A stretch of 38,943 bases of DNA from Rhizobium sp. Q54 (GCA_945870035.1 CAMBQQ010000033.1:1-38943), one strand, 5' to 3'; shown: positions 1 through 8,983, counted from the first letter of the stretch. A program made the numbers and translations. The notes: generated from the letters alone by a model not told the origin.

Positions 1-154
1 ATGAGGGAAAAGGCAGCTTGTGCCACCCTCAACAGGACGCCGGGTGCATACGGCGGAGCCGCACCGGCGTCAGATCATCTGCCAATTGCCCGCCGATCCG
101 CGCGGGCTAACGATCACGCAGCAAAAACGCTATTGTTCGAGGTGCCCTAGCGCG

Positions 155-370
155 ATGATCGCGGTCGTTCGGTCCTTCAAATGCGACAGCGCGGCGGCGC
201 TGCTCGAAATGGCCGAACTTGAGTTGCGCATGAAAGTCCACGACATCTCCGAGGCCGAGCTGTCCGCCTTCTGCCATGAGTTGGAGACTCGTGTGCAATC
301 AAGTGGCAGGGGGCAGGTCATTGTCCTGCGGCCGAAATACGAAAGCCTGGCACGTCGCAAATCGACCTGA
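155..370 (+). CDS. Small hypothetical protein
   Basis: A 71-residue reading frame from ATG 155. It could be extended in frame to position 20, but the extension is Arg/Pro-rich and does not look like protein, so I prefer the internal ATG. A GAGG at 139-142 is a rather distant ribosome binding site. The C-terminal part has a helical acidic stretch (AELELRMKVHDISEAELSAF) followed by a basic tail. No domain is recognised. It is followed by 107 nt of intergenic DNA before the transporter. It could be non-coding. Confidence 0.4.
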   Translation: MIAVVRSFKCDSAAALLEMAELELRMKVHDISEAELSAFCHELETRVQSSGRGQVIVLRPKYESLARRKST

Positions 371-477
371 CGCGATTTTCGCGGCGGAATTTCTCTGGAT
401 CGGCCGGCCCCGGTATCCTATCGTGGCGAGCGCTTTTCCGGGGCAATTGATTTGCGACATATAGAAATGCAGGAATT

Positions 478-1758
478 ATGCTGGCTCGTTCGGTAAAATC
501 GACGCGCCCAGCAACCTTTATGAAGCATGGCGATATCGTCGCGGTCTCGATCGGCAATGCGCTCGATTGGTTCGAGATCGTCGTTTACGGCTTTTTCGCC
601 GGCATCATCGCAACGCTGTTCTTCCCGGCCGACACGCCCGGCGTGTCGCTGCTGCTGACGTTCCTGACTTTCGGCGTGACTTTTGTCGTACGTCCCGTCG
701 GCGCCGTCGTTCTTGGCGCTTACGCCGATCAATATGGACGCAAGAGCGCCATCCAGCTCTCCATTGTGTTGATGACCGGCGCATCCGCGGCGATTGCGTT
801 TGTGCCCGACTACCATTCAATTGGAATTCTGGCGCCCGTGATCCTTGTCGTTGCGCGCATGGTGCAAGGCTTCGCCGTCGGCGGTGAATTCGGCAGCGCG
901 ACGGCGTTCCTCGCCGAAAAGGACGCAACGCGGCGCGGCTATCTGGCGAGTTGGCAGTTCGCCAGCCAGGGCGTTGCCGCCGTGCTTGCGACCGGGTTCG
1001 GCTTTGCCATCACGCAAGGCCTGAGCGCCGAAGAGATCGCCAGTTGGGGCTGGCGCGTGCCCTTCGTGTTCGGCCTGCTGATCGCGCCGGTCGGCTATTA
1101 CATCCGCCGCCGTCTGATCGAGACCATCGACCTGACTGCGGCGCGTCCGGCGCGCTCGCCGGTGACGGCGCTGTTTGCCGAGCACAAGCTTCGCCTGATC
1201 GCAGCGACCGGCCTCATCGTACTCGGTACGGTGGCGACCTACACCATCGTCTTCATGCCGACTTACGCCGCGCGCCATCTTGGATTGACGGCATCGCATT
1301 CATTCGCCGCCGCGTTCACGACCGCGTCGATCCAGGTCATCGTCGTGCCTTTTGTCGGCATGTTGTCGGACCGTTGGGGCAGGTTACCAATCTCGACAGT
1401 GTCTGCCCTGGTGCTCGGTATTATCGCCTATCCGGCCTTTGCCTGGCTTGCCGGCGCGCCGACCGTCGAGAAACTTTTTCTGACGCAGATCGCGCTCGGC
1501 GTTTTGACCGCGCTTTATGTCGGCGCGCTGCCGGCCTTGATGGCCGAGCTGTTTCCGGCGCGCATGCGCGCCACCGGATTGTCGGTCAGCTATTCGGTCG
1601 CGGTCGCCGTGTTCGGCGGCTTTGCGCCGTTCATCAGCGTGTGGCTGATCCAGACGACGGGCAGCGCGCTTGCGCCGAGCTACTATCTGATTGTCGCCGC
1701 GCTCATCAGCCTGTCTGCGCTGCTGATCGCGCACCGGCTCGGCCGAGTTGCCGACTAG
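478..1758 (+). CDS. MHS-family MFS transporter (metabolite:H+ symporter)
   Basis: A 426-residue, 12-helix major facilitator protein. The N-terminus (GNALDWFEIVVYGFFAG) and the loop-2 signature (PVGAVVLGAYADQYGRKSA) are typical of the metabolite:H+ symporter branch, which takes up organic acids, osmolytes or dicarboxylates with protons. The second-half counterpart of the loop signature, SDRWGR, is present. Length is normal for the family. A purine-rich GCAGGA precedes ATG 478. Its stop codon overlaps the stop of the convergent hyfI-like gene by 4 nt (1755-1758), so there is no terminator between the two transcription units. The substrate cannot be inferred; nothing upstream in the window suggests a pathway partner. 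Confidence 0.9.
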   Translation: MLARSVKSTRPATFMKHGDIVAVSIGNALDWFEIVVYGFFAGIIATLFFPADTPGVSLLLTFLTFGVTFVVRPVGAVVLGAYADQYGRKSAIQLSIVLMTGASAAIAFVPDYHSIGILAPVILVVARMVQGFAVGGEFGSATAFLAEKDATRRGYLASWQFASQGVAAVLATGFGFAITQGLSAEEIASWGWRVPFVFGLLIAPVGYYIRRRLIETIDLTAARPARSPVTALFAEHKLRLIAATGLIVLGTVATYTIVFMPTYAARHLGLTASHSFAAAFTTASIQVIVVPFVGMLSDRWGRLPISTVSALVLGIIAYPAFAWLAGAPTVEKLFLTQIALGVLTALYVGALPALMAELFPARMRATGLSVSYSVAVAVFGGFAPFISVWLIQTTGSALAPSYYLIVAALISLSALLIAHRLGRVAD

Positions 1759-2264
1759 ACTTTCAGCAGCGCCAGCAATCCAGCCAATAGCTGGCGCGGC
1801 GACGGCGGGCAGCCGCGAATGGTCAGATCGACCGGCAGCACGTCCTTGACGCCTCCAACGACCGCGGCGCCGCCGGCAAAGAGGCCGCCATCGGCCGCGC
1901 AGCCGCCAATGGCGACGACCCATTTCGGATCGGGCATCGCCTCATAAGTGCGCAGCAAGGCTTCGCGCATATTGACGGTCACCGGTCCGGTCACGGTCAG
2001 CACATCGGCATGCCGCGGCGAGGCGACAAAGCGCAGGCCGAAGCGTTCGAGATCGTAGAAGGCGTTGCTTAGCGCATGCAGTTCAAGTTCGCAGCCATTG
2101 CACGAACCGGCATCGACATGGCGGATCGACAGCGAGCGGCCGAGCCGCGCCCGCGCCGCATTGTTGACGCTGGCCGCCAGCTCGGCCAGCGCCGTGTCAT
2201 CGACCGGCGGAGGCGGTTCGGTCAGCGGCCCGCGCAACAGGCTTTCGATCATTGTTTTGCGCAT
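1755..2264 (-). CDS. hyfI: HyfI/NuoB-like 4Fe-4S subunit of an Ehr-type complex
   Basis: A 169-residue homologue of the small subunit of group 4 hydrogenases and of complex I NuoB. Four cysteines have the N2-cluster pattern: C55-x2-C58 (SCNGCELE), C122 (GGCAADGG) and C152 followed by Pro (RGCPPSP). The terminal 4Fe-4S cluster is therefore probably retained. I chose ATG 2264, which overlaps the hyfG-like stop as TAATG, over an upstream in-frame start inside that gene. It is the last gene of the operon. In an Ehr complex it would sit on the cytoplasmic face with HyfG and pass electrons to or from an unknown site. Confidence 0.88.
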   Translation of the reverse strand: MRKTMIESLLRGPLTEPPPPVDDTALAELAASVNNAARARLGRSLSIRHVDAGSCNGCELELHALSNAFYDLERFGLRFVASPRHADVLTVTGPVTVNMREALLRTYEAMPDPKWVVAIGGCAADGGLFAGGAAVVGGVKDVLPVDLTIRGCPPSPRQLLAGLLALLKV

Positions 2265-3670
2265 TATAAATCGTGTCCTGCGTAGGAACAGTTGAACGAC
2301 TTGTTGCACAGCGGGAAGTCAGCGACGATGTTGCCCTCGACCGCGGTTTCCAAAAGCGGCCACTGAAACCACGACGCATCGCGCAAATGGCAGCGCGCGA
2401 CGCGGCCGTCCTCGCCAACGCGCAGCCAGACCAGCACGTCGCCGCGAAACGCTTCGGTCAGCGCCAGCCCTTCGCCGCCGCGCACTGGCAAGTCGATGCG
2501 AAGGTCGCCCTGCGGCAGGGCCGCGATGATCTGTTCGACCAATGTGAGGCTCTGCTCGACTTCGCGGATGCGAATCCAGACCCGCGCATTGACGTCGCCG
2601 GCGGTCAGCACCGGCACGTCGAATCTCAAATCGCCATAGGGCGCATAGCCGGGCAGGCGGCGCGCATCGACACCGCGGGCCGAGGCGCGGACGACAAAGC
2701 CGCCGGCGCCGAACTGCCGTGCATACTCCGGCTTGACGATGCCGGTGGTCACGGTGCGGTCCTGTAACGACGCTGTGTTGTCGTAGAGCTCGATCAGCTG
2801 CGGAAAAACGCGGCGCACTTCGGCCAGCAAGACGCGCAAGGCAGCCGCGCCATCGGCGGCGATATCGCGCGCGACGCCGCCCGGCACCGCGATATCCATC
2901 ATCAGCCGGTGGCCGAAACAATCGTTCGCCGCGCGCAAGGTCAGTTCGCGCAGGATGCCGCATTGTGCATGCATCAGCGAGAACGAGGCATCGTTGCAAA
3001 TCGCGCCGATGTCGCCGAAGTGATTGGCGAGCCGTTCCAGTTCGGCCATCAGCGCGCGCAGAAAAACCGCGCGTGGCGGAGCGGCGATGCCGAGCGCCGT
3101 TTCCGCGGCAAGCGCAAAAGCAATCCCATAGGCCACCGTCGAATCGCCGGAGGCGCGCGCGGCGAACATCGCAGCCTTGTCGAGCGGCGCGCCGGCCATC
3201 GACGCTTCGATGCCGCGATGCACGTAACCGAGCCGCGCTTCCAGCCGCACCAGGAATTCGCCGTTGGCGGTGAAGCGGAAATGCCCCGGCTCGATGATGC
3301 CGGCATGCACCGGGCCGACGGCGATCTGGTGCAAGGCTTCGCCATCGGCGGGCAGAAACGCGTAAGGCGCGGGCGTGTGCTTGATCCAGGGCCGCGTATC
3401 GCTGGCGCCAATGGCTTCCAGTTTGTGCAGATCGCGGATGGCGCGCTCAAGCCGGATCGCCGGCGGGTGCTTGACGCCGACGGAAGGATACTGGCCGTTG
3501 CGGCAATGATAACCGACGATGGACACCGCGCCGCTGGTTTCGTCGAGCAGCGCCATCTTAACATCCGGCGCATCGGCCCACAGGCTCAAAAGCGTCAGGC
3601 GGCCCGCAGCGAGGCGATCGACCGCCTCGAGCCAGCCATCCACTTTCAAATTGGTTTGCGTCGGCATCAT
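2264..3670 (-). CDS. hyfG: HyfG/NuoCD-like large subunit lacking the NiFe N-terminal ligands
   Basis: A 468-residue homologue of the hydrogenase-4 large subunit: a NuoC-like N-terminal domain (about 1-110) fused to a NuoD/large-subunit domain (about 115-468). GPVHAGIIEPGHFRF (119-133) and GYVHRGIE (148-155) are family landmarks. Where hydrogenases carry the first ligand pair (RICGIC) this protein reads AARASGDSTVAY (about 170-181), with no cysteine. The C-terminus has C455 and C461 in LCNKSFNCSYAGHDL instead of DPCxxC. A NiFe site as in hydrogenases therefore cannot form, which fits the energy-converting-hydrogenase-related (Ehr) family. ATG 3670 overlaps the hyfF stop by 4 nt (ATGA). In databases it may be labelled hydrogenase-4 subunit G. 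Confidence 0.88.
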   Translation of the reverse strand: MMPTQTNLKVDGWLEAVDRLAAGRLTLLSLWADAPDVKMALLDETSGAVSIVGYHCRNGQYPSVGVKHPPAIRLERAIRDLHKLEAIGASDTRPWIKHTPAPYAFLPADGEALHQIAVGPVHAGIIEPGHFRFTANGEFLVRLEARLGYVHRGIEASMAGAPLDKAAMFAARASGDSTVAYGIAFALAAETALGIAAPPRAVFLRALMAELERLANHFGDIGAICNDASFSLMHAQCGILRELTLRAANDCFGHRLMMDIAVPGGVARDIAADGAAALRVLLAEVRRVFPQLIELYDNTASLQDRTVTTGIVKPEYARQFGAGGFVVRASARGVDARRLPGYAPYGDLRFDVPVLTAGDVNARVWIRIREVEQSLTLVEQIIAALPQGDLRIDLPVRGGEGLALTEAFRGDVLVWLRVGEDGRVARCHLRDASWFQWPLLETAVEGNIVADFPLCNKSFNCSYAGHDL

Positions 3671-5106
3671 CCCAAAAGCCTCGCGACATTCTGGAAACCG
3701 GCAACCAGAGCCGGCGGCATATAGATGCCGGCGGCAAAGACGATGGCGAGATGCGCGAACATCGGCACATAGGACGCCTGCGCCGGCGCGGTCGAGCCGC
3801 GCGGCTCGCCGAAGGCGATGGTGTTGAGCTTGAGGAACAGGCCGCCGAGCGCGACCAGAATGGCGACAACCAGGATCACCACGAGATATGGCGCGCGCGC
3901 GAATGTCGAACTCACCACTAAAAATTCCGACATGAAGATGCCCATTGGCGGCAGGCCGGCAATGGCGACGACGCCGGCGACCAGTCCCCAGCCGAGCACC
4001 GGGTGCGTCACGGTCAGCCCGCTGATGTCGGCGATGCGCTGCGTGCCCTTGATCTGTGCGATGTGGCCGACAGCGAAGAAGATCGCCGACTTGGTCAGCG
4101 AATGCATGGTCATGTGCAGCAGCCCGGCGAAATTCGCCAAAGGCCCGCCCATGCCGAAGGCGAAAACGATGATGCCCATGTGCTCGATCGACGAATAGGC
4201 GAACAGGCGTTTGATGTCGCGCCGGCTGTACAGCATGAAGGCGGCAAACAGCGCCGAGATCAGGCCCATGGTCACCATCAGCGGACCGGGCGCGATTGAC
4301 GCCGGGTTGAGCGCCAGTAGCATCTTGAAGCGCAGCAGCGCATACAGCGCGACGTTGAGCAGCAGGCCGGACAGCACCGCCGAAATCGGCGTCGGGCCTT
4401 CGGCATGCGCGTCCGGTAGCCAGGCATGCAGCGGCGCAAGGCCGACCTTGGTGCCGTAGCCGAGCAGCAGGAACACGAAGGCGACATTGAGCAGGTCGGG
4501 GTCGAAGCGCGCCGCCTGCGTCATCAATATGGTCCAGACCATCGCGTCCGGGCCTTCGCCGATCACTGGTTGCGCTGCCATGTAAATGAGAATGGTGCCG
4601 AACAAAGCCAGCGCGATGCCGACGCTGCCGAGAATGAAATATTTCCACGCCGCTTCCAGCGCCTCGTGCGTGCGGTAGAGGCCGACCATCAGCACGGTCG
4701 TCAAAGTGGCGAGTTCGATCGCCACCCACATCAGGCAGATATTGTTGGCGGTTAGCGCCAGGTTCATGGCGAACATCAGCACCTGATACATAGCGTGATA
4801 GAAGCGCACATGACTCGGTTTCAGCCGTCCGGTGTCGATCTCGTGGCCGATATAGCTGGCGCTGAAGGCGCTGGTGGTGAAGGCGACGAAGGTGGTGAGA
4901 ACGATGAACACCTTGTTGAGATCGTCGACCAAAAGATAACGGCCGGACGCCGGCTCGACGACGAACAGCGAAACGGCGGTGGCGAATGTGAGAAAGGCCG
5001 CCGCCATGTTCAGCCGCGACGTCAGTTTGTAACCCGGCAGGACCGCAAGCAGCGCCGCCGACAAAGCCGGGATCAGCAAAATGCCTTCGAGCGCACCGAT
5101 ATTCAT
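3667..5106 (-). CDS. hyfF: HyfF-like antiporter-type membrane subunit
   Basis: A 479-residue polytopic protein of the NuoL/M/N (Mrp antiporter-like) family, corresponding to hydrogenase-4 component F. The conserved TM5 glutamate is E131 (WVAIELATL) and the TM7 lysine is K220 (GYGTKVG). The signature HAWLPDAHAEGPTP is at about 227-240. These residues form the proton-channel core in complex I and related machines, so the subunit is probably competent for ion translocation. It overlaps hyfE upstream and hyfG downstream by 4 nt each, indicating translational coupling. Confidence 0.92.
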   Translation of the reverse strand: MNIGALEGILLIPALSAALLAVLPGYKLTSRLNMAAAFLTFATAVSLFVVEPASGRYLLVDDLNKVFIVLTTFVAFTTSAFSASYIGHEIDTGRLKPSHVRFYHAMYQVLMFAMNLALTANNICLMWVAIELATLTTVLMVGLYRTHEALEAAWKYFILGSVGIALALFGTILIYMAAQPVIGEGPDAMVWTILMTQAARFDPDLLNVAFVFLLLGYGTKVGLAPLHAWLPDAHAEGPTPISAVLSGLLLNVALYALLRFKMLLALNPASIAPGPLMVTMGLISALFAAFMLYSRRDIKRLFAYSSIEHMGIIVFAFGMGGPLANFAGLLHMTMHSLTKSAIFFAVGHIAQIKGTQRIADISGLTVTHPVLGWGLVAGVVAIAGLPPMGIFMSEFLVVSSTFARAPYLVVILVVAILVALGGLFLKLNTIAFGEPRGSTAPAQASYVPMFAHLAIVFAAGIYMPPALVAGFQNVARLLG

Positions 5107-5768
5107 CGCTGCTCTTCCCTGAACCGGTCCATCGCCTGCATGTCGACGGTGTCAAAGCGCTCGCGGATGCGGAACAGAAAGATGCCGATGACGATGAAGG
5201 CGATCAGCACCGAGAAGGCGATGCTGATTTCGACAACCAGTGGCATGCCCTTGGCGCCGGTCGCGGCCAGCACCAGCCCGTTCTCCAGCGACATGAAGCC
5301 GACGACCTGGCTGACCGCGTTGCGCCGCGTCACCATCATCAGCATGCCGAGCAGCACCACAGCGAGCGCAAAGGCGAGGTCCTCGCGCGCCAGCGGGTCG
5401 GCGCCGGAGGTGACGCGCAGCATCACCACCATCGACAGCGCGACGAGGCCGATGCCGAGCAGCATGGCGAGACCGACGCCGAACACGTTCTCGATTTCGC
5501 GGTGAATCCCGAGCTTGATGACGATGCGGCGCAGCGCCAGCGGAATGACGATGGCCTTGAAGAACAGCGCGATAATCGCGGTGATGTAGAGATGCGGCGC
5601 ATCCTGTGCATAGGCCTGCCAAGCCACCGATGCCGCCAGCACGAAGGCGTGCAGCGCGAACATGTTCAGCAGTGCAGACAACCGGTCCTGGTACAACTGC
5701 ATGAAACTCACCAGCACCAGCGAGCCGGCCAGCATATGCGCGATGTCGAAGGTGAGGCCCTGCATCAA
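5103..5768 (-). CDS. hyfE: HyfE-like membrane subunit (NuoK-related)
   Basis: A 221-residue hydrophobic protein matching hydrogenase-4 component E, whose core corresponds to complex I NuoK. Several transmembrane helices are visible, with acidic residues in or near membrane segments (for example FMSLENGLVLAATGAKG). Start ATG 5768 overlaps the hyfC stop by 4 nt and its stop overlaps the hyfF start by 4 nt. The length is close to that of E. coli HyfE. It is presumably part of the ion path between the antiporter-like subunits and the HyfC heel. Confidence 0.9.
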   Translation of the reverse strand: MMQGLTFDIAHMLAGSLVLVSFMQLYQDRLSALLNMFALHAFVLAASVAWQAYAQDAPHLYITAIIALFFKAIVIPLALRRIVIKLGIHREIENVFGVGLAMLLGIGLVALSMVVMLRVTSGADPLAREDLAFALAVVLLGMLMMVTRRNAVSQVVGFMSLENGLVLAATGAKGMPLVVEISIAFSVLIAFIVIGIFLFRIRERFDTVDMQAMDRFREEQR

Positions 5769-6721
5769 AAGCTCCTCGACACGAAGCGCAGCAGCGTCGC
5801 CAGCAAAGCCAGCATCAGTGCGGCGCCGAGGAATTCCGGCACGCGGAACGCGCGCATCTTGGCGATCGAGGTCTCGAACACGGCGAGCAGAAAGCCGAGC
5901 GCGGCGATTTTACCGGCATAGGCGGCGGCGCCGATCAGCAGCAAGGTCGGCGCGGCAATTGCCGGGCTGATGCCCCAGGGCGCGAACAGACAGGCGATCA
6001 GCGACACATACAGGAGTAGCTTGAGCGAGGCGGCAAGTTCGATCAGCGCCAGATGGCGGCCGGAATATTCCAGCACCATGGCCTCGTGCACCATCGTCAG
6101 TTCAAGATGCGTCGCCGGATTGTCGACCGGGATGCGGGCGTTTTCCGCCACCGCGACGATGATCAGCGCGATCAAAGCCAGGCCGAGCGATACGCGCAAG
6201 CCGACATCGGCCGAATTCATGAAGGCGGCCATGGTCGACAACTGGGTCGAGCCGGCAATCAGCGCGATGACGAAGACGATCATCAACATCGCCGGTTCGG
6301 CCAATGAGGCGATCATGACTTCGCGGCTGGAGCCGATGCCGCCGAAGCTGGTGCCGGCATCCATGCCGGCGAGCGCCAGGAAGAAGCGGGCGCTGCCGAG
6401 CACGGCGATGATGGCGATCAGGTCGGCGGTCCATGAGAATAAAAGGCCGCTGCGGAAGGTCGGTATCAGCGAGGCGGCGACCCAGGTGGCGGCGAAGACG
6501 ACATAGGGAATGACGCGAAACAGCCACGAGGCGTTGTTCGCCAGCACGACATCCTTGCGCAGCAGGCGGATCAGGTCGCGATAGGGCTGCAACAGCGGCG
6601 GGCCTTGCCGGCTCAAGAGCCGCGCTTTCACCTTGCGCACGAATCCGGTGAGCAGCGGCGCCATCAAAAGCACCAGCAGCATTTGCGCGCCTTGCAGGGC
6701 AAAATCGGTGATCACGGCCAT
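5765..6721 (-). CDS. hyfC: HyfC-like membrane anchor subunit (NuoH-related)
   Basis: A 318-residue polytopic protein of the complex I subunit 1 (NuoH) family, equivalent to HyfC/HycD. The family landmark loop is clear: ARIPVDNPATHLELTMVHEA, with the acidic residues that line the E-channel, and later RVPEFLGAALML. It is the subunit that docks the HyfG/HyfI module to the membrane. It overlaps hyfB by 10 nt (6712-6721) and hyfE by 4 nt. No truncation is seen. Confidence 0.91.
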   Translation of the reverse strand: MAVITDFALQGAQMLLVLLMAPLLTGFVRKVKARLLSRQGPPLLQPYRDLIRLLRKDVVLANNASWLFRVIPYVVFAATWVAASLIPTFRSGLLFSWTADLIAIIAVLGSARFFLALAGMDAGTSFGGIGSSREVMIASLAEPAMLMIVFVIALIAGSTQLSTMAAFMNSADVGLRVSLGLALIALIIVAVAENARIPVDNPATHLELTMVHEAMVLEYSGRHLALIELAASLKLLLYVSLIACLFAPWGISPAIAAPTLLLIGAAAYAGKIAALGFLLAVFETSIAKMRAFRVPEFLGAALMLALLATLLRFVSRSF

Positions 6722-8730
6722 GTGGCAAGCACCGTGAGCAAGATCACCAACGCGCCGAAGACCAGACTGAGGTAGCTGCGGATCGTGAGGAACTGAAGAT
6801 AATTCAGGCGGTCGGCGATGACGCCGACGGCACTGGCAATCGGCGCGTAGGTGAAATCCCAGATCAGGTCGCGCAGCCGCACGGTGAGCCGCGCCGGCGC
6901 GATCGAGCCCGGTGGCGGCATGGTACCGATCTCGCGTGCGCCGAACACTAGGCTGCCGAAGACGCGGCGGATCGGCTGCGCGAAGCTCGATGCGGAGTAT
7001 TGCGTCGCCACGCTGGCATCCGGATAGCCGCAGCCCCAGGCCGGACCGCGGCGGATTTTGTCGGACGCAAGACGATGAATTGCAAATGCGGTCACCATGC
7101 CGGCAATGAACATGAAGGCGAAGACCAGCAGACCGTTATAGGAGCTGCGGCTCTCCGCGATCGGCACGATGGACGTCCATTGCGACATCCATTCTCCGCC
7201 GAGCTGCACCGGCATGCGGCCGCCGGCCAGTTGCTGCACCACGGGCGCCAGCGCATCGATAAAGAAGCCCGGCAGAATGCCGGCGATTAGGCAGGCGCCG
7301 GCCAGTGCATACATGGCCGCAAGCGAATTGGTGTCGGTCTCCTGCGCGGCGGCGGCCTCGGGCGAGCGCGACCGGCCGAGGAAGGTGATGCCGAAGGCGC
7401 GCACGAAGCAGGCGGCGGCGAGCGCCGCCGACAATGCGAGCAAGGCGCCGACTGCCGGCACCATCAGCTTCAGGCCCCAGGATGGCAGTTGCGGCGACAG
7501 CAGGATCGCCTGGAAGGTGAGCCACTCCGAGACGAAGCCATTGAGCGGTGGCAGCGCCGCAATTGCCGTGCAGCCGACCAGGAACACGAAGGCGGTCTGC
7601 GGCATCTTGTGGATCAGGCCGCCGAGCTGCTCCATGTCGCGGGTGCCGGTGGCGCTCAGCACGCTGCCGGCGCCGAAGAATAAAAGACTCTTGAACAGCG
7701 AATGATTGAAGACATGCAGCAGCGCCGCGGTCAGCGCCAGCGCCGCGGCGACGTTCATGCCGTAGGCCTTGAACGCCAGCGCCAGGCCCAACGAAGCAAA
7801 GATCAATCCGATATTCTCGATGGTCGAATAGGCTAGCACGCGCTTGAGGTCGCGTTGCATTAGCGCATAAAGAACACCCATCACCGCGGTGACGCCGCCG
7901 ACGCCGAGCACGACCAGGCTCCACCACCATTGCGGCTGGCCGATGAGATCGAAGGCGATGCGGATGAAACCGTAGACCGCGACCTTGGTCATCACGCCGC
8001 TCATCAGCGCCGATACATGACTGGGCGCGGCCGGATGCGCCAAAGGCAACCAGGCATGCAGCGGCACGAGACCGGCTTTGGAGCCGGCGCCGATCAGGAC
8101 GAGGATCAGGACAAGCGCCGCTGTCCCGGCCGCCGGATGTGAATTGCGGATGGCGTCGAAAGCATAGCCGCCATCGCTGCCGGCCAGCAGGCCAAATGCC
8201 AGCAATAACGTCAGCGTGCCGAAGCTGGCCATCAGCAGATAGACGTAACCGGCACGTATGTTGTCGTGAACACGGTGATAAGCAATGACCAGCGCCCAGG
8301 ACGTGAGCGACATGAACTCCCACGACACCAGGAAGGTGAAGGCGTCGTCGGCGAGCACAACAAGATTCATCGCCGCGAGATAGACCGGGAAGAACGGCAG
8401 CACGCGCTGCGGCGTTTCCTCGTGGCGTCCGTAGCCGAGCGCGAACAGGCTGGCCGCCGCGCCGCCGAGATTGACGACGACGAGAAAGAACGCCGCCAGC
8501 GGATCGATACGGAAGTGCGCACCGAGCCAGGGCAGGCCCAGCGGCAAAACGACAGTGGAAGCAGCCGGATGCGCGAACAGGATTTCCAGCGCGATCAGAA
8601 ACAGAATGAGGGTGACGATCAGGCACGACCCATAGACAAAACCGGTGGCGTTCGGCGACCCGCTCATGGCGATGGCAATGGGGGCGATCGCCACCAGCGC
8701 CAGAACGCCTAAGAGCGCGATGGAGATCAT
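6712..8730 (-). CDS. hyfB: HyfB-like antiporter-type membrane subunit
   Basis: A 672-residue NuoL-like protein, hydrogenase-4 component B. Helix TM5 carries E138 (VSWEFMSLTSW) and TM7 carries K218 (GAGSKAGL). HAWLPLAHPAAPSHVSAL lies at about 225-242 and a second lysine at K249 (MTKVAVYG). I chose ATG 8730 because it lies 4 nt inside the regulator gene (ATGA overlap) and begins a hydrophobic helix. The in-frame upstream extension to 8898 is only the antisense of nothing useful: it is Arg-rich and sits inside the regulator. The protein probably translocates protons or sodium. A second antiporter-like subunit (hyfF) is in the same operon; a HyfD homologue is absent. Confidence 0.9.
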   Translation of the reverse strand: MISIALLGVLALVAIAPIAIAMSGSPNATGFVYGSCLIVTLILFLIALEILFAHPAASTVVLPLGLPWLGAHFRIDPLAAFFLVVVNLGGAAASLFALGYGRHEETPQRVLPFFPVYLAAMNLVVLADDAFTFLVSWEFMSLTSWALVIAYHRVHDNIRAGYVYLLMASFGTLTLLLAFGLLAGSDGGYAFDAIRNSHPAAGTAALVLILVLIGAGSKAGLVPLHAWLPLAHPAAPSHVSALMSGVMTKVAVYGFIRIAFDLIGQPQWWWSLVVLGVGGVTAVMGVLYALMQRDLKRVLAYSTIENIGLIFASLGLALAFKAYGMNVAAALALTAALLHVFNHSLFKSLLFFGAGSVLSATGTRDMEQLGGLIHKMPQTAFVFLVGCTAIAALPPLNGFVSEWLTFQAILLSPQLPSWGLKLMVPAVGALLALSAALAAACFVRAFGITFLGRSRSPEAAAAQETDTNSLAAMYALAGACLIAGILPGFFIDALAPVVQQLAGGRMPVQLGGEWMSQWTSIVPIAESRSSYNGLLVFAFMFIAGMVTAFAIHRLASDKIRRGPAWGCGYPDASVATQYSASSFAQPIRRVFGSLVFGAREIGTMPPPGSIAPARLTVRLRDLIWDFTYAPIASAVGVIADRLNYLQFLTIRSYLSLVFGALVILLTVLATWP

Positions 8731-8969
8731 TTGAGCCTCACGCCGCGGCCGCCGCCGGTGGACGTCGCGCCGTCGCCGATCAGGACGATGCCGTGGGCGG
8801 AAAGCGCTTCGACCAGCTTCATCAAGGAATCGACGTTGCCGCGCACCACGCCGTCGCTCGATTCCATGCGCTGGATGGTCCGCAAGGAAAGACCGCACGC
8901 TTTCGCCAGCGCCCGCTGGTCGAAGCCGAGCAAGGCACGGGCTGCCCGAATTTGCGCGCCGGTGATCAT
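8727..8969 (-). CDS. Small XRE-family helix-turn-helix regulator, first gene of the Ehr operon
   Basis: An 80-residue protein with one XRE/lambda-Cro-type helix-turn-helix (residues about 5-45). It starts TGAQIRAARALLGFDQRALA, followed by the recognition-helix region LSLRTIQRME. The C-terminal tail ends in Gly/Arg-rich GGGRGVRLK. It is the first gene of the hyf-like operon and is translationally coupled to hyfB by an ATGA overlap, so it is made in step with the complex. A 25-nt perfect palindrome begins 14 nt upstream of its start, and a shorter palindrome covers the start codon. Autoregulation is the simplest inference. The co-regulator or signal is unknown. Confidence 0.88.
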   Translation of the reverse strand: MITGAQIRAARALLGFDQRALAKACGLSLRTIQRMESSDGVVRGNVDSLMKLVEALSAHGIVLIGDGATSTGGGRGVRLK

Positions 8970-8980
8970 GTTTAAAACAT
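8968..8980. promoter_or_regulatory. Short palindrome over the regulator start codon
   Basis: ATGTTT-A-AAACAT is a perfect 6+6 nt inverted repeat with one central base, overlapping the CAT (ATG on the minus strand) of the XRE gene. It could be a second, weaker operator or affect ribosome access. It is short enough to be chance. Confidence 0.3.
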
Positions 8981-8983
8981 CAT

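Noticed and set aside
1..150. Short open frame from the first base (49 codons)
   Set aside because: It has no recognisable composition or ribosome binding site and may be the tail of something cut by the window; not supported as a gene.
3671..5155. In-frame extension upstream of hyfG
   Set aside because: It lies opposite frame over hyfF, is Arg-rich, and the ATG at 3670 has the operon's usual 4-nt overlap.
1755..8730. Functional hydrogenase-4 or formate hydrogenlyase
   Set aside because: No N-terminal NiFe ligand pair in HyfG, no ferredoxin subunit and no formate dehydrogenase or hyp maturation genes are present.
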